From assembly GCA_002314875.1 (NCBI GenBank), contig DCHS01000003.1, forward strand, positions 1-39,033: a DNA stretch of 39,033 nucleotides. The letters are read 5' to 3'. The stretch is from Prevotellaceae bacterium UBA1746. Its GTDB lineage: Bacteria > Bacteroidota > Bacteroidia > Bacteroidales > Bacteroidaceae. Both the position numbers and the translations under genes were made by a program. Every line of letters begins with the position of its first letter. Positions within the stretch are counted from its first letter, which is position 1. This document shows positions 8,999 to 16,300 of the stretch, one piece after another. Below the pieces are notes generated by a model. The model was not told the origin of the DNA. It saw only the letters and a program-made list of their open reading frames with translations, and ran no database searches.

Positions 8999-10197
8999 TA
9001 TTGTTTTCGATAGTTATTCTTCATATACCACTCCATTGGTGGTGTGCCTTCTTGGGTCTTGAACGCACGGACAAGGGTGCTGCTGCTGGCGTATCCGCAC
9101 TCGTTGGCGATGGACTGCAGTGCATAGTCGGGATGCATGAGCAACTGGCGCTTGGCCTCCTCAATGCGCAGGTGGGACAACCACTGACGGTAGCCTGGCT
9201 GGTCAGTGTAATGTCCCAGATAGCAGTTCAAGGTTTTTTCGTTGATACCCATCTGCCTGAGGGTGTCCTTAATGGTAAGTTTAGGATCAGCGTAATGACG
9301 GTCGGCAATCCACTGCTCAATACGTGCCAGCACTTCGGCAGTCAGTATATCGTCAGATGGAGCACTTGCCGGACTATCGTCATTCTCCTCTCCTTCGGCA
9401 GGGAGAATTTGGGAGAATCTGTATTCGTTCTTCATAAATTCCTCACTCTCCTGCAGGTATTCCTCTGCTTCACTGGCAACAAGACCAAAACTGTCGAGCG
9501 TCTTGTAGATATAGCTGAAAACTGCCAAACCCAGAAGGAGAAGGATGGTGAAAGGTGATGTAGCATCATGGAACAGCACAGTGCAAAGCATACCACCAAT
9601 GCCAAAGGAGATGATGAGATGGCAGGAGATATTGAGCCAGAACACTTCATGATCGGTGTCGTTGGGCTTATAGTCGGCATATTTCTTCAACTGGCCGTAA
9701 ATACTATAGAAACGGCTATAGAACTGCCAGGTGAGGAAACCGATGTGCAGGAAGAACAATGCTGAGCCCAGATAGGTCAAGGTCACATCTGCAATCCATG
9801 CATTGGTCCAATAGACAGCGAGCGAGACGAGCAGCACCGAGACATCACGAACAACCACTCTGCGGGTAAGGTAATGACGGTCGATGAGACCGGTATGACT
9901 CATGGAGAACAACACGCCTCCGATGTGGAAGTAGGAGAAAGAAAGGGCTTTTCCTGCCAAGAGATTCGTGAAGTGCGGCATGAACAGCCAGTGCAACAAA
10001 AAACCTACTCCAAATACCATCAGCGCCAGACCCGTCAGTCGACGTGAACGCAGGTAGCGGGGAGTCTCGGAGTAGATGTAATTATTGGAGTCGAAAAACA
10101 GCATTGCAGCCAGCACAAAATTAACCATTGCAGCCACAATGAGAGAAATATCGAAGGAAAAGGTTTCCGAATAATTTACATGTAGTATTGCTAACAT
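8998..10197 (-). CDS. Membrane-bound AraC-family regulator
   Basis: The N-terminal half has about six or seven hydrophobic helices (residues 1-240). A charged linker follows, and the C-terminal 100 residues form an AraC helix-turn-helix domain (LTIKDTLRQMGINEKTLNCYL, then LQSIANECGYASSSTLVRAF...GTPPMEW). This is the layout of Bacteroidales membrane-anchored AraC regulators that sense an envelope signal. The frame is open to a GTG at 10224, but I prefer the ATG at 10197 because it gives a hydrophobic start and ATG is commoner. The stop codon overlaps the start of the 1395-residue surface protein (TAATG), which implies translational coupling and makes that protein the likeliest target or partner. 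Confidence 0.85.
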   Translation of the reverse strand: MLAILHVNYSETFSFDISLIVAAMVNFVLAAMLFFDSNNYIYSETPRYLRSRRLTGLALMVFGVGFLLHWLFMPHFTNLLAGKALSFSYFHIGGVLFSMSHTGLIDRHYLTRRVVVRDVSVLLVSLAVYWTNAWIADVTLTYLGSALFFLHIGFLTWQFYSRFYSIYGQLKKYADYKPNDTDHEVFWLNISCHLIISFGIGGMLCTVLFHDATSPFTILLLLGLAVFSYIYKTLDSFGLVASEAEEYLQESEEFMKNEYRFSQILPAEGEENDDSPASAPSDDILTAEVLARIEQWIADRHYADPKLTIKDTLRQMGINEKTLNCYLGHYTDQPGYRQWLSHLRIEEAKRQLLMHPDYALQSIANECGYASSSTLVRAFKTQEGTPPMEWYMKNNYRKQ

Positions 10198-10267
10198 TAC
10201 AGATAGATTATGGAATTGCGGCACATCGATCTGTCGAATTGTACCTATCCGTCATGATTTTAAAATG

Positions 10268-10275
10268 CAAAATTA
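10268..10275 (-). promoter_or_regulatory. -7 box for the membrane AraC operon
   Basis: Read on the minus strand, TAATTTTG matches TAnnTTTG. A -33 element is not clear. The predicted start site near 10261 leaves a leader of about 60 nt to the ATG at 10197. Confidence 0.45.
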
Positions 10276-10415
10276 CAAAAAAATAGTAAATTTCGTGAAA
10301 TAATGTTGCGTTTTTGCGTTTGCATGAAGTCAAAAAGCATTTGCACGAAGGTCAAATTAGATGCTTTTGTTGTTTATTTAAGCGCAAAAACAGCCGACAT
10401 TTAAAGAATATTCAT

Positions 10416-10423
10416 TAATTTTG
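10416..10423 (+). promoter_or_regulatory. -7 box for the GH127-like gene
   Basis: TAATTTTG matches TAnnTTTG; the -33 element is weak. Transcription from about 10430 would give a 45-nt leader to the ATG at 10476. This argues against the upstream ATG at 10437, which is nearly on top of the predicted transcription start. Confidence 0.5.
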
Positions 10424-10475
10424 CAGCGAGATAACCATGGCAATTATAAACGAATCCCCATATAAAATACACCAA

Positions 10476-12440
10476 ATGAAAATGATTAAGACTTTTGTTG
10501 CTGCAACGATGTGCATGCTGTCACTGCCTTTGACAGGTTCTGCGCAGATTATCTATATTGACGACGCAGGAAGTCAGCAGAACGGCAACACGCATTTCGC
10601 ACCGACAGGCAACCAGTTGGAGTATGCATTGAAACGTGTTCCGCTCGGCAACATCGCATTGACAAAGAGCCTCTTCAAAGATCGTTATGCGCTCAATCTC
10701 GCCTATATGCTCCGACTTGAGCCGAAGAAGATTCTGCAGAACTTCTATTACGAAGCGGGACTGACCAAACGTGCCGACTGCATCCTCGTTGGCAAGGAGG
10801 AACAAGGTTATGAATCATGCTATTGGGGATGGGAATCACCGATGTGCGAACTGCGCGGACATTTCCTCGGCCATTATCTCAGCGCCTGTGCCTACATCTA
10901 TGCCGCCACACACAATGAATCCATAAAGGAAAGGGCTGAATTCCTTGTGTCTGAACTGGCAGTGTGCCAGCAGGCCAATGGTGGCGAATGGGTGGGCTCC
11001 ATACCTGAGAAATTCCTTACGCAATCCTTGGAAAACGGTCGCGAAATCTGGTCGCCGCAATATACTTTGCACAAAACACTCATGGGACTGACGGACGCCT
11101 ACCGTCTCATGGGCAACAAACAGGCGCTTGAGATTGCCGACCACTTTGCCGACTGGTTTGTGAAATGGACCGACCGACTGACTGCGGAGGGAAAAGCCCA
11201 TGTGGCCTATTCGGGAGAAACCGCCGGCATGCTTGAAATCTGGGCTTCGCTGTATGATATGACGGGCAACAAGAAATACCTGACGCTGATGGAACGTTAT
11301 GGCAGTCCGGGCATCTTCCAGACGCTGAGCGAGGGCGAAGATGCGCTTTCGTGTGAGCACGCCAACGCCTCCATTCCCTGGAGCCATGGTGCAGCACGCT
11401 GCTACGAAGTGACAGGCGACAACTACTGGCGCGACATCACGCAACGCTTCTGGCAGTGTGCCGTTGACCAACGCGAATCGTATGCTACGGGAGGTCAGAG
11501 TGCCGGCGAACATTGGATTCCCAAAGGCAAACTGGCGGAATTCGCTGGCGAAAACAACCAGGAGCATTGTGCAGTTTACAACATGATGCGTACTGCCGAC
11601 TATCTGTACCGATGGACAGGTGACGCCAAATATGCTGACTACTATGAGCGCAACCTCTACAACGGCGTTCTCGCGCAACAAAATCCCAACAACGGCATGG
11701 TGGCCTATTTCCTCCCCATGGGCGCAGGATATAAGAAAGGTGGCGAAAAGGGCTGGGGCTCTGAAACGCATGACTTCTTCTGCTGCCATGGTTCGCTGGT
11801 GCAGGCTCAAACGAGATATCTCGAGGATATTTATTTTGAAAACAATGAAGGACTTGTCATCAGCCAATATATCCCATCGACGCTGCAATGGGAGTGGAAG
11901 GGCAAGAAGATCGATTTCTCTCAAGAATTCACGGCCAACCAATGGAACAAGGAGTACGATGCCAGCCGTTTCAAGATGGAGATGCATGTTCGGGCTTCCG
12001 AGCCTGCGGAATTCACTCTTCAGCTTCGTCTGCCTTGGTGGCTTGCTGACAAAGCGCTCATCAACGTGAACGGTGAACAGCAGAAAGTCAGTGACTTACA
12101 CGGTATGTACTCCATTCGCCGAACATGGGGAACTGACGACAAGATTATGGTCGAACTACCCCAGCGTCTGTACACCGAAACTCTGCCGGGAACCAACCAG
12201 GTGGCATTTATGGAAGGTCCTATCGTCCTTGCCGGCGTATGCAGCCAGGAGACAACCCTCAGCGGTGACCGGAACAACGCCGGCAGTATTCTCGCTCCCG
12301 AATATAACCAGAAATACATCGGAACACGATGGACACAGAGCCATTACCGCACGCAGAACCAACAGCAGAACATCCGCTTCGTCCCGCTTTTCGAAGTAAC
12401 TGACGAACCCTACGAAATTTATTTCCCGATTAAAAAATAG
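10476..12440 (+). CDS. Exported GH127/DUF1680-type glycoside hydrolase
   Basis: This 654-residue protein has a signal peptide (MKMIKTFVAATMCMLSLPLT, cleavage after GSA). It matches the DUF1680 / beta-L-arabinofuranosidase-type (GH127 and relatives) alpha-barrel: LGHYLSACAYIYA, GEWVGSIP, LHKTLMGLTDAY and ENNQEHCAVYNM. The zinc-thiolate site of GH127 can be placed. Glu363 and Cys365 (EHC) and the neighbouring pair Cys436-Cys437 (FFCCHGS) correspond to the three cysteines and one glutamate that hold zinc, one cysteine acting as nucleophile. GH127, GH146 and related families share this fold, so the exact sugar is open; an arabinofuranoside in plant pectin or glycoproteins is likely. The frame extends to 10437, but the ATG at 10476 is favoured by the signal peptide and by a 5' context shared with the GH5 gene. 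Confidence 0.9.
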   Translation: MKMIKTFVAATMCMLSLPLTGSAQIIYIDDAGSQQNGNTHFAPTGNQLEYALKRVPLGNIALTKSLFKDRYALNLAYMLRLEPKKILQNFYYEAGLTKRADCILVGKEEQGYESCYWGWESPMCELRGHFLGHYLSACAYIYAATHNESIKERAEFLVSELAVCQQANGGEWVGSIPEKFLTQSLENGREIWSPQYTLHKTLMGLTDAYRLMGNKQALEIADHFADWFVKWTDRLTAEGKAHVAYSGETAGMLEIWASLYDMTGNKKYLTLMERYGSPGIFQTLSEGEDALSCEHANASIPWSHGAARCYEVTGDNYWRDITQRFWQCAVDQRESYATGGQSAGEHWIPKGKLAEFAGENNQEHCAVYNMMRTADYLYRWTGDAKYADYYERNLYNGVLAQQNPNNGMVAYFLPMGAGYKKGGEKGWGSETHDFFCCHGSLVQAQTRYLEDIYFENNEGLVISQYIPSTLQWEWKGKKIDFSQEFTANQWNKEYDASRFKMEMHVRASEPAEFTLQLRLPWWLADKALINVNGEQQKVSDLHGMYSIRRTWGTDDKIMVELPQRLYTETLPGTNQVAFMEGPIVLAGVCSQETTLSGDRNNAGSILAPEYNQKYIGTRWTQSHYRTQNQQQNIRFVPLFEVTDEPYEIYFPIKK

Positions 12441-12479
12441 GTTTTTATACACTTCCCTGACATAATCAATCCATACCTT

Positions 12480-13127
12480 ATGAAACAAGCAATTATAACT
12501 TTTGCATCCGTGCTCGTATTGGCGGGCTGCGCAGGTCAGAAAACCATTGAGAATATCGATCTTACTGGAAAATGGGCCATTGAATCTGCCATGGGCGTGA
12601 GTACGGAAAACGCAGAAAATCCTGCCTTCATCAGTTTTGAGGACAAAGGCAGGATTCACGGAAACGCCAGTGTGAATATCTTCAATGGCGAATATAAACT
12701 CGACGGTCAGCGACTATCGCTGACCAATATCGGCATGACACGGATGATGGGTGCAAGCATGGAAATTGAAGACGCCATCACCGAGGCCATCAATCAGGTT
12801 GCATCTGTCGCTACCGCCGATGGCAGAGCGTATTTCTTCAATGCCAAGAATGACACCATCATGAAGCTGGTGAAGGAAGACGAGACACAGATGTGCGGCG
12901 CCTATTCCGACCAGGATGAACTTTCAAAGGAAGATTTGGAACTCTTCAACGCGACCTACAAAGGAGAGGTAAAACTTACGCCCTACACCGTTTCCTCTCA
13001 GGTCGTTGCCGGCACGAACTATGCCTACACCTGCAAGGACAAGGACGGCAATACCTACAAGGTTGTCATCTTCCAGCCTCTCCCCGGCCAGGGCGACCCT
13101 GAAGTAACCAGCGTAGAGAAGCAATAA
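12480..13127 (+). CDS. META-domain lipoprotein with stefin-like C-terminal domain
   Basis: This 215-residue lipoprotein has lipobox LAGC (Cys17). Residues about 25-132 look like a META/HslJ domain (LTGKWAIESAMG, then NIFNGEYKLDGQRLSL and TRMMG). From residue 138 the sequence runs MCGAYS...SQVVAGTNYAYTCK...VVIFQPLPGQG. This copies the three inhibitory elements of type-1 cystatins (stefins): an N-terminal CGA segment, the QVVAGTNY first hairpin loop (174-181) and the FxxLPGQ second loop (198-204). Stefins block papain-family cysteine proteases. The likely role is an outer-membrane-anchored inhibitor of host, diet or bacterial cysteine proteases; this is inference. It lies 39 bp after the GH127-like gene and ends at a strong terminator. 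Confidence 0.85.
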   Translation: MKQAIITFASVLVLAGCAGQKTIENIDLTGKWAIESAMGVSTENAENPAFISFEDKGRIHGNASVNIFNGEYKLDGQRLSLTNIGMTRMMGASMEIEDAITEAINQVASVATADGRAYFFNAKNDTIMKLVKEDETQMCGAYSDQDELSKEDLELFNATYKGEVKLTPYTVSSQVVAGTNYAYTCKDKDGNTYKVVIFQPLPGQGDPEVTSVEKQ

Positions 13128-13145
13128 AAGCAATGATAAAATAAC

Positions 13146-13188
13146 TTTACCCATCAGCCCACAGAAGACGGGTTGATGGGTAAATTTT
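13146..13188 (+). terminator. Terminator after the stefin-like lipoprotein gene
   Basis: Inverted repeat 13146-13160 with 13170-13184 (arm TTTACCCATCAGCCC, one G-T wobble), loop 9 nt, followed by TTTT. It separates the lipoprotein gene from the AbiE promoter. Confidence 0.88.
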
Positions 13189-13216
13189 GGCAAATAAAAG
13201 AAAAAATATGCAGTAC

Positions 13217-13257
13217 TCTGTACAGAAAAACATGATTTTGTTTGTTTTCTGTACGGA
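13217..13257. promoter_or_regulatory. Candidate AbiEi operator (paired palindromes)
   Basis: TCTGTACAGA at 13217-13226 and TCTGTACGGA at 13248-13257 are two near-identical palindromic words 31 bp apart (three helical turns). They also sit in a larger inverted repeat, GTACAGAAAAACA (13220-13232) facing TGTTTTCTGTAC (13243-13254). The second word lies between the -33 and -7 boxes, so a bound protein would block RNA polymerase. AbiEi antitoxins are known to repress their own promoters through inverted repeats. Confidence 0.6.
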
Positions 13258-13272
13258 ATATTACTATCTTTG
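13241..13272 (+). promoter_or_regulatory. Promoter of the abiE operon
   Basis: TTTG at 13241-13244, a 20-bp spacer, then TATCTTTG at 13265-13272: both Bacteroidetes promoter elements at ideal spacing. The transcript should start near 13279, about 19 nt before the ATG at 13298. This rules out the longer frame from 13187. Confidence 0.8.
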
Positions 13273-13297
13273 CACTCGAAAATATGATTTTTATCTT

Positions 13298-13933
13298 ATG
13301 ACACCATTTCAAGACATAGGAAACATACCTTTTGACATTAATGTGCTGAGTTCAATTTTTCCGAATAACAAGCATATTAACGAGAAGGCACGTGCTTTGG
13401 AAAAATCAGGGCAGATAGTACGACTAAAAAAAGGAATGTATGTGGCAAGCACAATGGAGACAGGCAAGGAACTATCGAAGGAACTGATAGCCAATCATCT
13501 CTATGGGCCTTCATACATAGGCCGGGAGTACGCATTGAGATATTATGACTTGATTCCGGAAAGAGTGTATTTAGTAACTTCGGTTACCACAAAGCATTCC
13601 CGCGACTTTGAGAATGCCGTTGGACACTTCAATTACCAGAACTGCCAGCCAGAGTATTTTCATATTGGCATAAGGATGGTACAAGCAGATAGAATCAACT
13701 ATCTGATTGCGTCACCAGAGAAGGCGCTATGTGATGTAGTTAATTTCAGCAAGAATCTTTTTCTCCGCTCGATGAAGGATGTGGAGTTGTATTTGCAAGA
13801 CGATATACGTTTTGATATGGATGCACTTGCGGATTTTGATGTTGCAATTCTTGAAAAATGTGCACCTGTGAGTCGTAAGCAGGGCAGCATCAACACATTA
13901 ATAAAATACATCAAGCATGTCAGACATCTTTGA
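13298..13933 (+). CDS. abiEi: Type IV toxin-antitoxin antitoxin, AbiEi-like
   Basis: This 211-residue cytoplasmic protein has a winged-helix N-terminus (residues about 1-60, ending LKKGMYVAS), then the conserved GPSYIGREYALRYYDLIPE and SPEKALCD segments of AbiEi antitoxins. AbiEi represses the operon and counteracts AbiEii without binding it directly (type IV). The start at 13298 is chosen because it lies 19 nt after the predicted transcription start and gives a normal N-terminus; the frame is open upstream to 13187. The last 17 bp overlap the toxin gene, typical of this pair. The system is a known abortive-infection / phage-defence element. Confidence 0.88.
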   Translation: MTPFQDIGNIPFDINVLSSIFPNNKHINEKARALEKSGQIVRLKKGMYVASTMETGKELSKELIANHLYGPSYIGREYALRYYDLIPERVYLVTSVTTKHSRDFENAVGHFNYQNCQPEYFHIGIRMVQADRINYLIASPEKALCDVVNFSKNLFLRSMKDVELYLQDDIRFDMDALADFDVAILEKCAPVSRKQGSINTLIKYIKHVRHL

Positions 13934-14750
13934 ACAAATGCTTCGTCAGCACACCATAGCAGGTGATAATGACCGTAAGAACGCACTTTACGAGGTGATG
14001 CAACAAGTCGTTTTGAGCGGACTTTACCGAGGAGGTTTCTTTAAGGAAGCAGCCTTCTATGGCGGCACATGCCTCAGAATCTTTCATGGCTTAAGGCGCT
14101 ATTCGGAAGACATGGATTTCTCATTGTTGGAGAAAAACCCTGATTTCAAACTTGAAACATACTTTCCAGCAATCATTGAGGAAGCACGTCTGCTTGGAAG
14201 AGAAGTAACTATCACAAAGAAGGATAAACGAAATTTCGGCAAGGTTGAATCTGCATTTCTCAAGGACAATACTGATGTATATAATATCACATTCCAAACA
14301 GAAAAGTCATTGAAGATAAAGATAGAAGTTGATACCCATCCACCACTATCCTTCAACACAGAGCAGAAACTTCTCCTTCAGCCATTCTCTTTCTCCACGC
14401 GTTGCTTCGCGCTTCCTGACCTGTATGCAGGCAAGATGCATGCACTAATCTTCCGTGCCTGGCGTAATCGAATCAAGGGTCGTGATTGGTATGATTTTGA
14501 GTGGTATGTGCGCAATCGTGTGCCTTTGGATTTCGAACATCTGAAAGTTCGCACACAGGAGTTCAATGGAATAGACCTCACAAGGGAGCAGTTCCTTAAA
14601 CTGTTAAAACAAAGGTTGGCCACTGCAGATATAAATGCAGTCAAAGCTGATGTTCTACCATACATCATCGACAATCGAGAACTCGACATCTGGTCGAATG
14701 ATTACTTCATGCAACTGGCTGATATGATCGTATTTGAAAGCAACAATTAA
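13917..14750 (+). CDS. abiEii: Type IV toxin-antitoxin toxin, AbiEii-like nucleotidyltransferase
   Basis: This 277-residue protein belongs to the nucleotidyl-transferase AbiEii/AbiGii family. The nucleotidyltransferase core is intact: AFYGGTCLRIFHGLRRYSED (residues 46-65) with the acidic pair in SEDMDFS, then KIKIEVDT, LPDLYAGKMHAL and the KGRDWYDFEWYV motif near 188-199. Family members use a nucleotide to modify an RNA target and stop growth when the antitoxin fails. All expected motifs are present, so the toxin looks functional. The gene overlaps the antitoxin by 17 bp and has no promoter of its own. Confidence 0.92.
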   Translation: MSDIFEQMLRQHTIAGDNDRKNALYEVMQQVVLSGLYRGGFFKEAAFYGGTCLRIFHGLRRYSEDMDFSLLEKNPDFKLETYFPAIIEEARLLGREVTITKKDKRNFGKVESAFLKDNTDVYNITFQTEKSLKIKIEVDTHPPLSFNTEQKLLLQPFSFSTRCFALPDLYAGKMHALIFRAWRNRIKGRDWYDFEWYVRNRVPLDFEHLKVRTQEFNGIDLTREQFLKLLKQRLATADINAVKADVLPYIIDNRELDIWSNDYFMQLADMIVFESNN

Positions 14751-14794
14751 TAACTTACCAGAATCAATAAAGACAATTCGAGAGGCAAAAAGTA

Positions 14795-15229
14795 TCAGCG
14801 ACGGGAATGCTTGCCCTTGATATGTCGGACATAAAAATGGTAGATGCCGACGATGGTGCAGAGATAACCTGTGACGGCATGAGTGAAACCGGAGACATGG
14901 GTCTTGCAGAAGGTTACACATACACCGGAAATAAGAAGTACGATGAGAGCCAGGAGAAGGAACAGCGAATCCTTCTTTCTGGCTTTCAGTTTTTTGGGCA
15001 AGGTGCGGAACCATCCCCAGTGGTGCTTGAAATGGATGAGCGAAAGGACAGTAAAGCCAGCAGAAATGGCAATGTGGGTGCACAGCCAAACAATATGTCC
15101 CGACTGTTGGCTTTCCAAAACGCCGTCCAAAAGCTGGCCGGATACGGCTGTAAGGACGATAAAGATAAGCAAGAGATGATCTACAGTGTTCTTGGGTGAA
15201 TGTTCGTGTGTTCTGTTCTTTTGTGTCAT
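14795..15229 (-). CDS. Small membrane protein, DUF4405-like
   Basis: This 144-residue protein has four hydrophobic helices by eye (about 18-34, 45-64, 88-107, 116-133). Histidines sit within or at the ends of helices (HIAISAGFTVLSLIHFKHHWGW), the pattern of DUF4405/cytochrome-b-like four-helix membrane proteins that may bind haem. The tail is strongly basic. The function is not established. It is a single gene, convergent with abiEii (44 bp between stops) and divergent from the AraC gene at 15348, which is a plausible regulator. Confidence 0.75.
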   Translation of the reverse strand: MTQKNRTHEHSPKNTVDHLLLIFIVLTAVSGQLLDGVLESQQSGHIVWLCTHIAISAGFTVLSLIHFKHHWGWFRTLPKKLKARKKDSLFLLLALIVLLISGVCVTFCKTHVSGFTHAVTGYLCTIVGIYHFYVRHIKGKHSRR

Positions 15230-15258
15230 AATTTTGTAGTTTTAAATAAATTGCGGTG

Positions 15259-15266
15259 CAAAGGTA
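15259..15266 (-). promoter_or_regulatory. -7 box for the DUF4405-like gene
   Basis: Minus-strand TACCTTTG matches TAnnTTTG. TTTG at 15283-15286 lies upstream with a short 16-bp spacer. The transcript would start near 15252, about 23 nt before the ATG at 15229. Confidence 0.55.
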
Positions 15267-15334
15267 CGGCAATAATTCCATACAAATGTTGCAGATTTTT
15301 GCAGTAAGTTGATAGTTCTTTGCAAAATAATCAT

Positions 15335-15342
15335 TATCTTTG
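15335..15342 (+). promoter_or_regulatory. -7 box immediately before the AraC start codon
   Basis: TATCTTTG matches TAnnTTTG exactly and ends only 5 bp before the ATG at 15348, so the mRNA may have almost no leader. No -33 box at ideal spacing is evident; TTTG at 15298-15301 is too far away. Confidence 0.5.
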
Positions 15343-15347
15343 CACCC

Positions 15348-16193
15348 ATGAAACAAAATATCCAGCAAAGACCGATTTCACCACTTGGCGAAACCTCCAT
15401 ACGGACCGTTGTACGCAAGTTCGACCCGGAGACGGCTCGCTCAGAACAGATGTCTGAATTGCCCATCTACCACCAGCATGACGGTTATCAGCTGGTGTAT
15501 ATGGTGAAAGGTCAGGCCAGTTTTATGGTTGACGATGAGGTGTTCCGCCTGAGCGAGGGCGATCTGTTCTACATCGCCCCAAAACTCCCTCATGCCTTGG
15601 TGAGCTTAGCCGGCGAACCGGAAGGCGTTGTCATTCAGTTCAAGGACGGCGTTCTTCCTAACGAAATAGAAAAACTCCCCGAATTCACCTTTGTGAACAT
15701 TATATTAAATAAAGGAGTAGGCGGCCTTGCATTCCGCAATATATCCTACGACATTCTCGAAGGCCTGATTCATGCAGCCGGCATCGGCAAGGTTTCCGCA
15801 CTGTTCTACACCCTGGATTATTTAGGACGCAACATCGCCAGTGCGGAACAATTAAGCAAGAGAATACTCCAGGAAGACAACAGTTCCGTCAGCGCGCGCG
15901 CTCATCAATATCTGTTGGAACACTACAAAGAAGATGTGAAACTCTCACAAATAGCAGACTTCTGTCATCAGCAAGAGGCTGCATTGTGCCGCACCTACAA
16001 GCGCGAGACCGGGATGACCATCTTCCAGCATCTGCAGTTTATCCGCATCGAATCCGCCTGCACAATGCTGCGGAACACCACCCTCTCCATTGCCGAAGTA
16101 GCCTACTCCTGTGGCTTCAACACACCCTCTACCTTCAACCGTCTCTTCCAGGAAAAGATGAAAATGACGCCAGGAGAATACCGGAAACTCTGA
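15348..16193 (+). CDS. AraC-family transcriptional regulator with cupin sensor
   Basis: This 281-residue cytoplasmic regulator has an N-terminal cupin-type ligand-binding domain: HQHDGYQLVYMVKGQASFMV, then FRLSEGDLFYIAPKLPHAL. The C-terminal AraC domain carries two helix-turn-helix units (VKLSQIADFCHQQEAALCRTY; LSIAEVAYSCGFNTPSTFNRLF) ending TPGEYRKL. The frame reaches back to 15309, but the ATG at 15348 is favoured since the upstream codons overlap the -7 box. It is divergent from the DUF4405-like gene and upstream of the MATE transporter, either of which could be its target. Confidence 0.9.
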   Translation: MKQNIQQRPISPLGETSIRTVVRKFDPETARSEQMSELPIYHQHDGYQLVYMVKGQASFMVDDEVFRLSEGDLFYIAPKLPHALVSLAGEPEGVVIQFKDGVLPNEIEKLPEFTFVNIILNKGVGGLAFRNISYDILEGLIHAAGIGKVSALFYTLDYLGRNIASAEQLSKRILQEDNSSVSARAHQYLLEHYKEDVKLSQIADFCHQQEAALCRTYKRETGMTIFQHLQFIRIESACTMLRNTTLSIAEVAYSCGFNTPSTFNRLFQEKMKMTPGEYRKL

Positions 16194-16207
16194 TACATAT
16201 TGTTTTT

Positions 16208-16267
16208 AGGGTTCAAAGAGGTTCAAAATGAAGGGTTCAAAGAGGTTCAAGAGTGAGGGATTCAAAA
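16208..16267. repeat. GGTTCAA-type iterated repeat, locus B
   Basis: Two tandem copies of GGGTTCAAAGAGGTTCAA (starting near 16208 and 16233), followed by a GGATTCAAAA variant. It fills the gap between the AraC stop and the MATE gene and has no strong hairpin, unlike loci A and D. Same word family as the other loci. Confidence 0.75.
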
Positions 16268-16300
16268 CATCCAATAATAAGAATCAAGAATATTCCTAGC

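Noticed and set aside
10836..11987. Long minus-strand open frame opposite the GH127-like gene
   Set aside because: It is antisense to a gene with clear catalytic motifs, has no recognisable domain, and its composition reflects the codon bias of the real gene.
14655..15368. Minus-strand 237-residue frame overlapping the DUF4405-like gene
   Set aside because: The 144-residue frame in another register has clean transmembrane helices and a promoter. The longer one is rich in Cys, His and Pro and crosses abiEii.
16253..16300. Upstream start for the MATE transporter
   Set aside because: These codons derive from the end of the GGTTCAA repeat and add residues not typical of MATE proteins. The ATG at 16301 begins a normal N-terminus.
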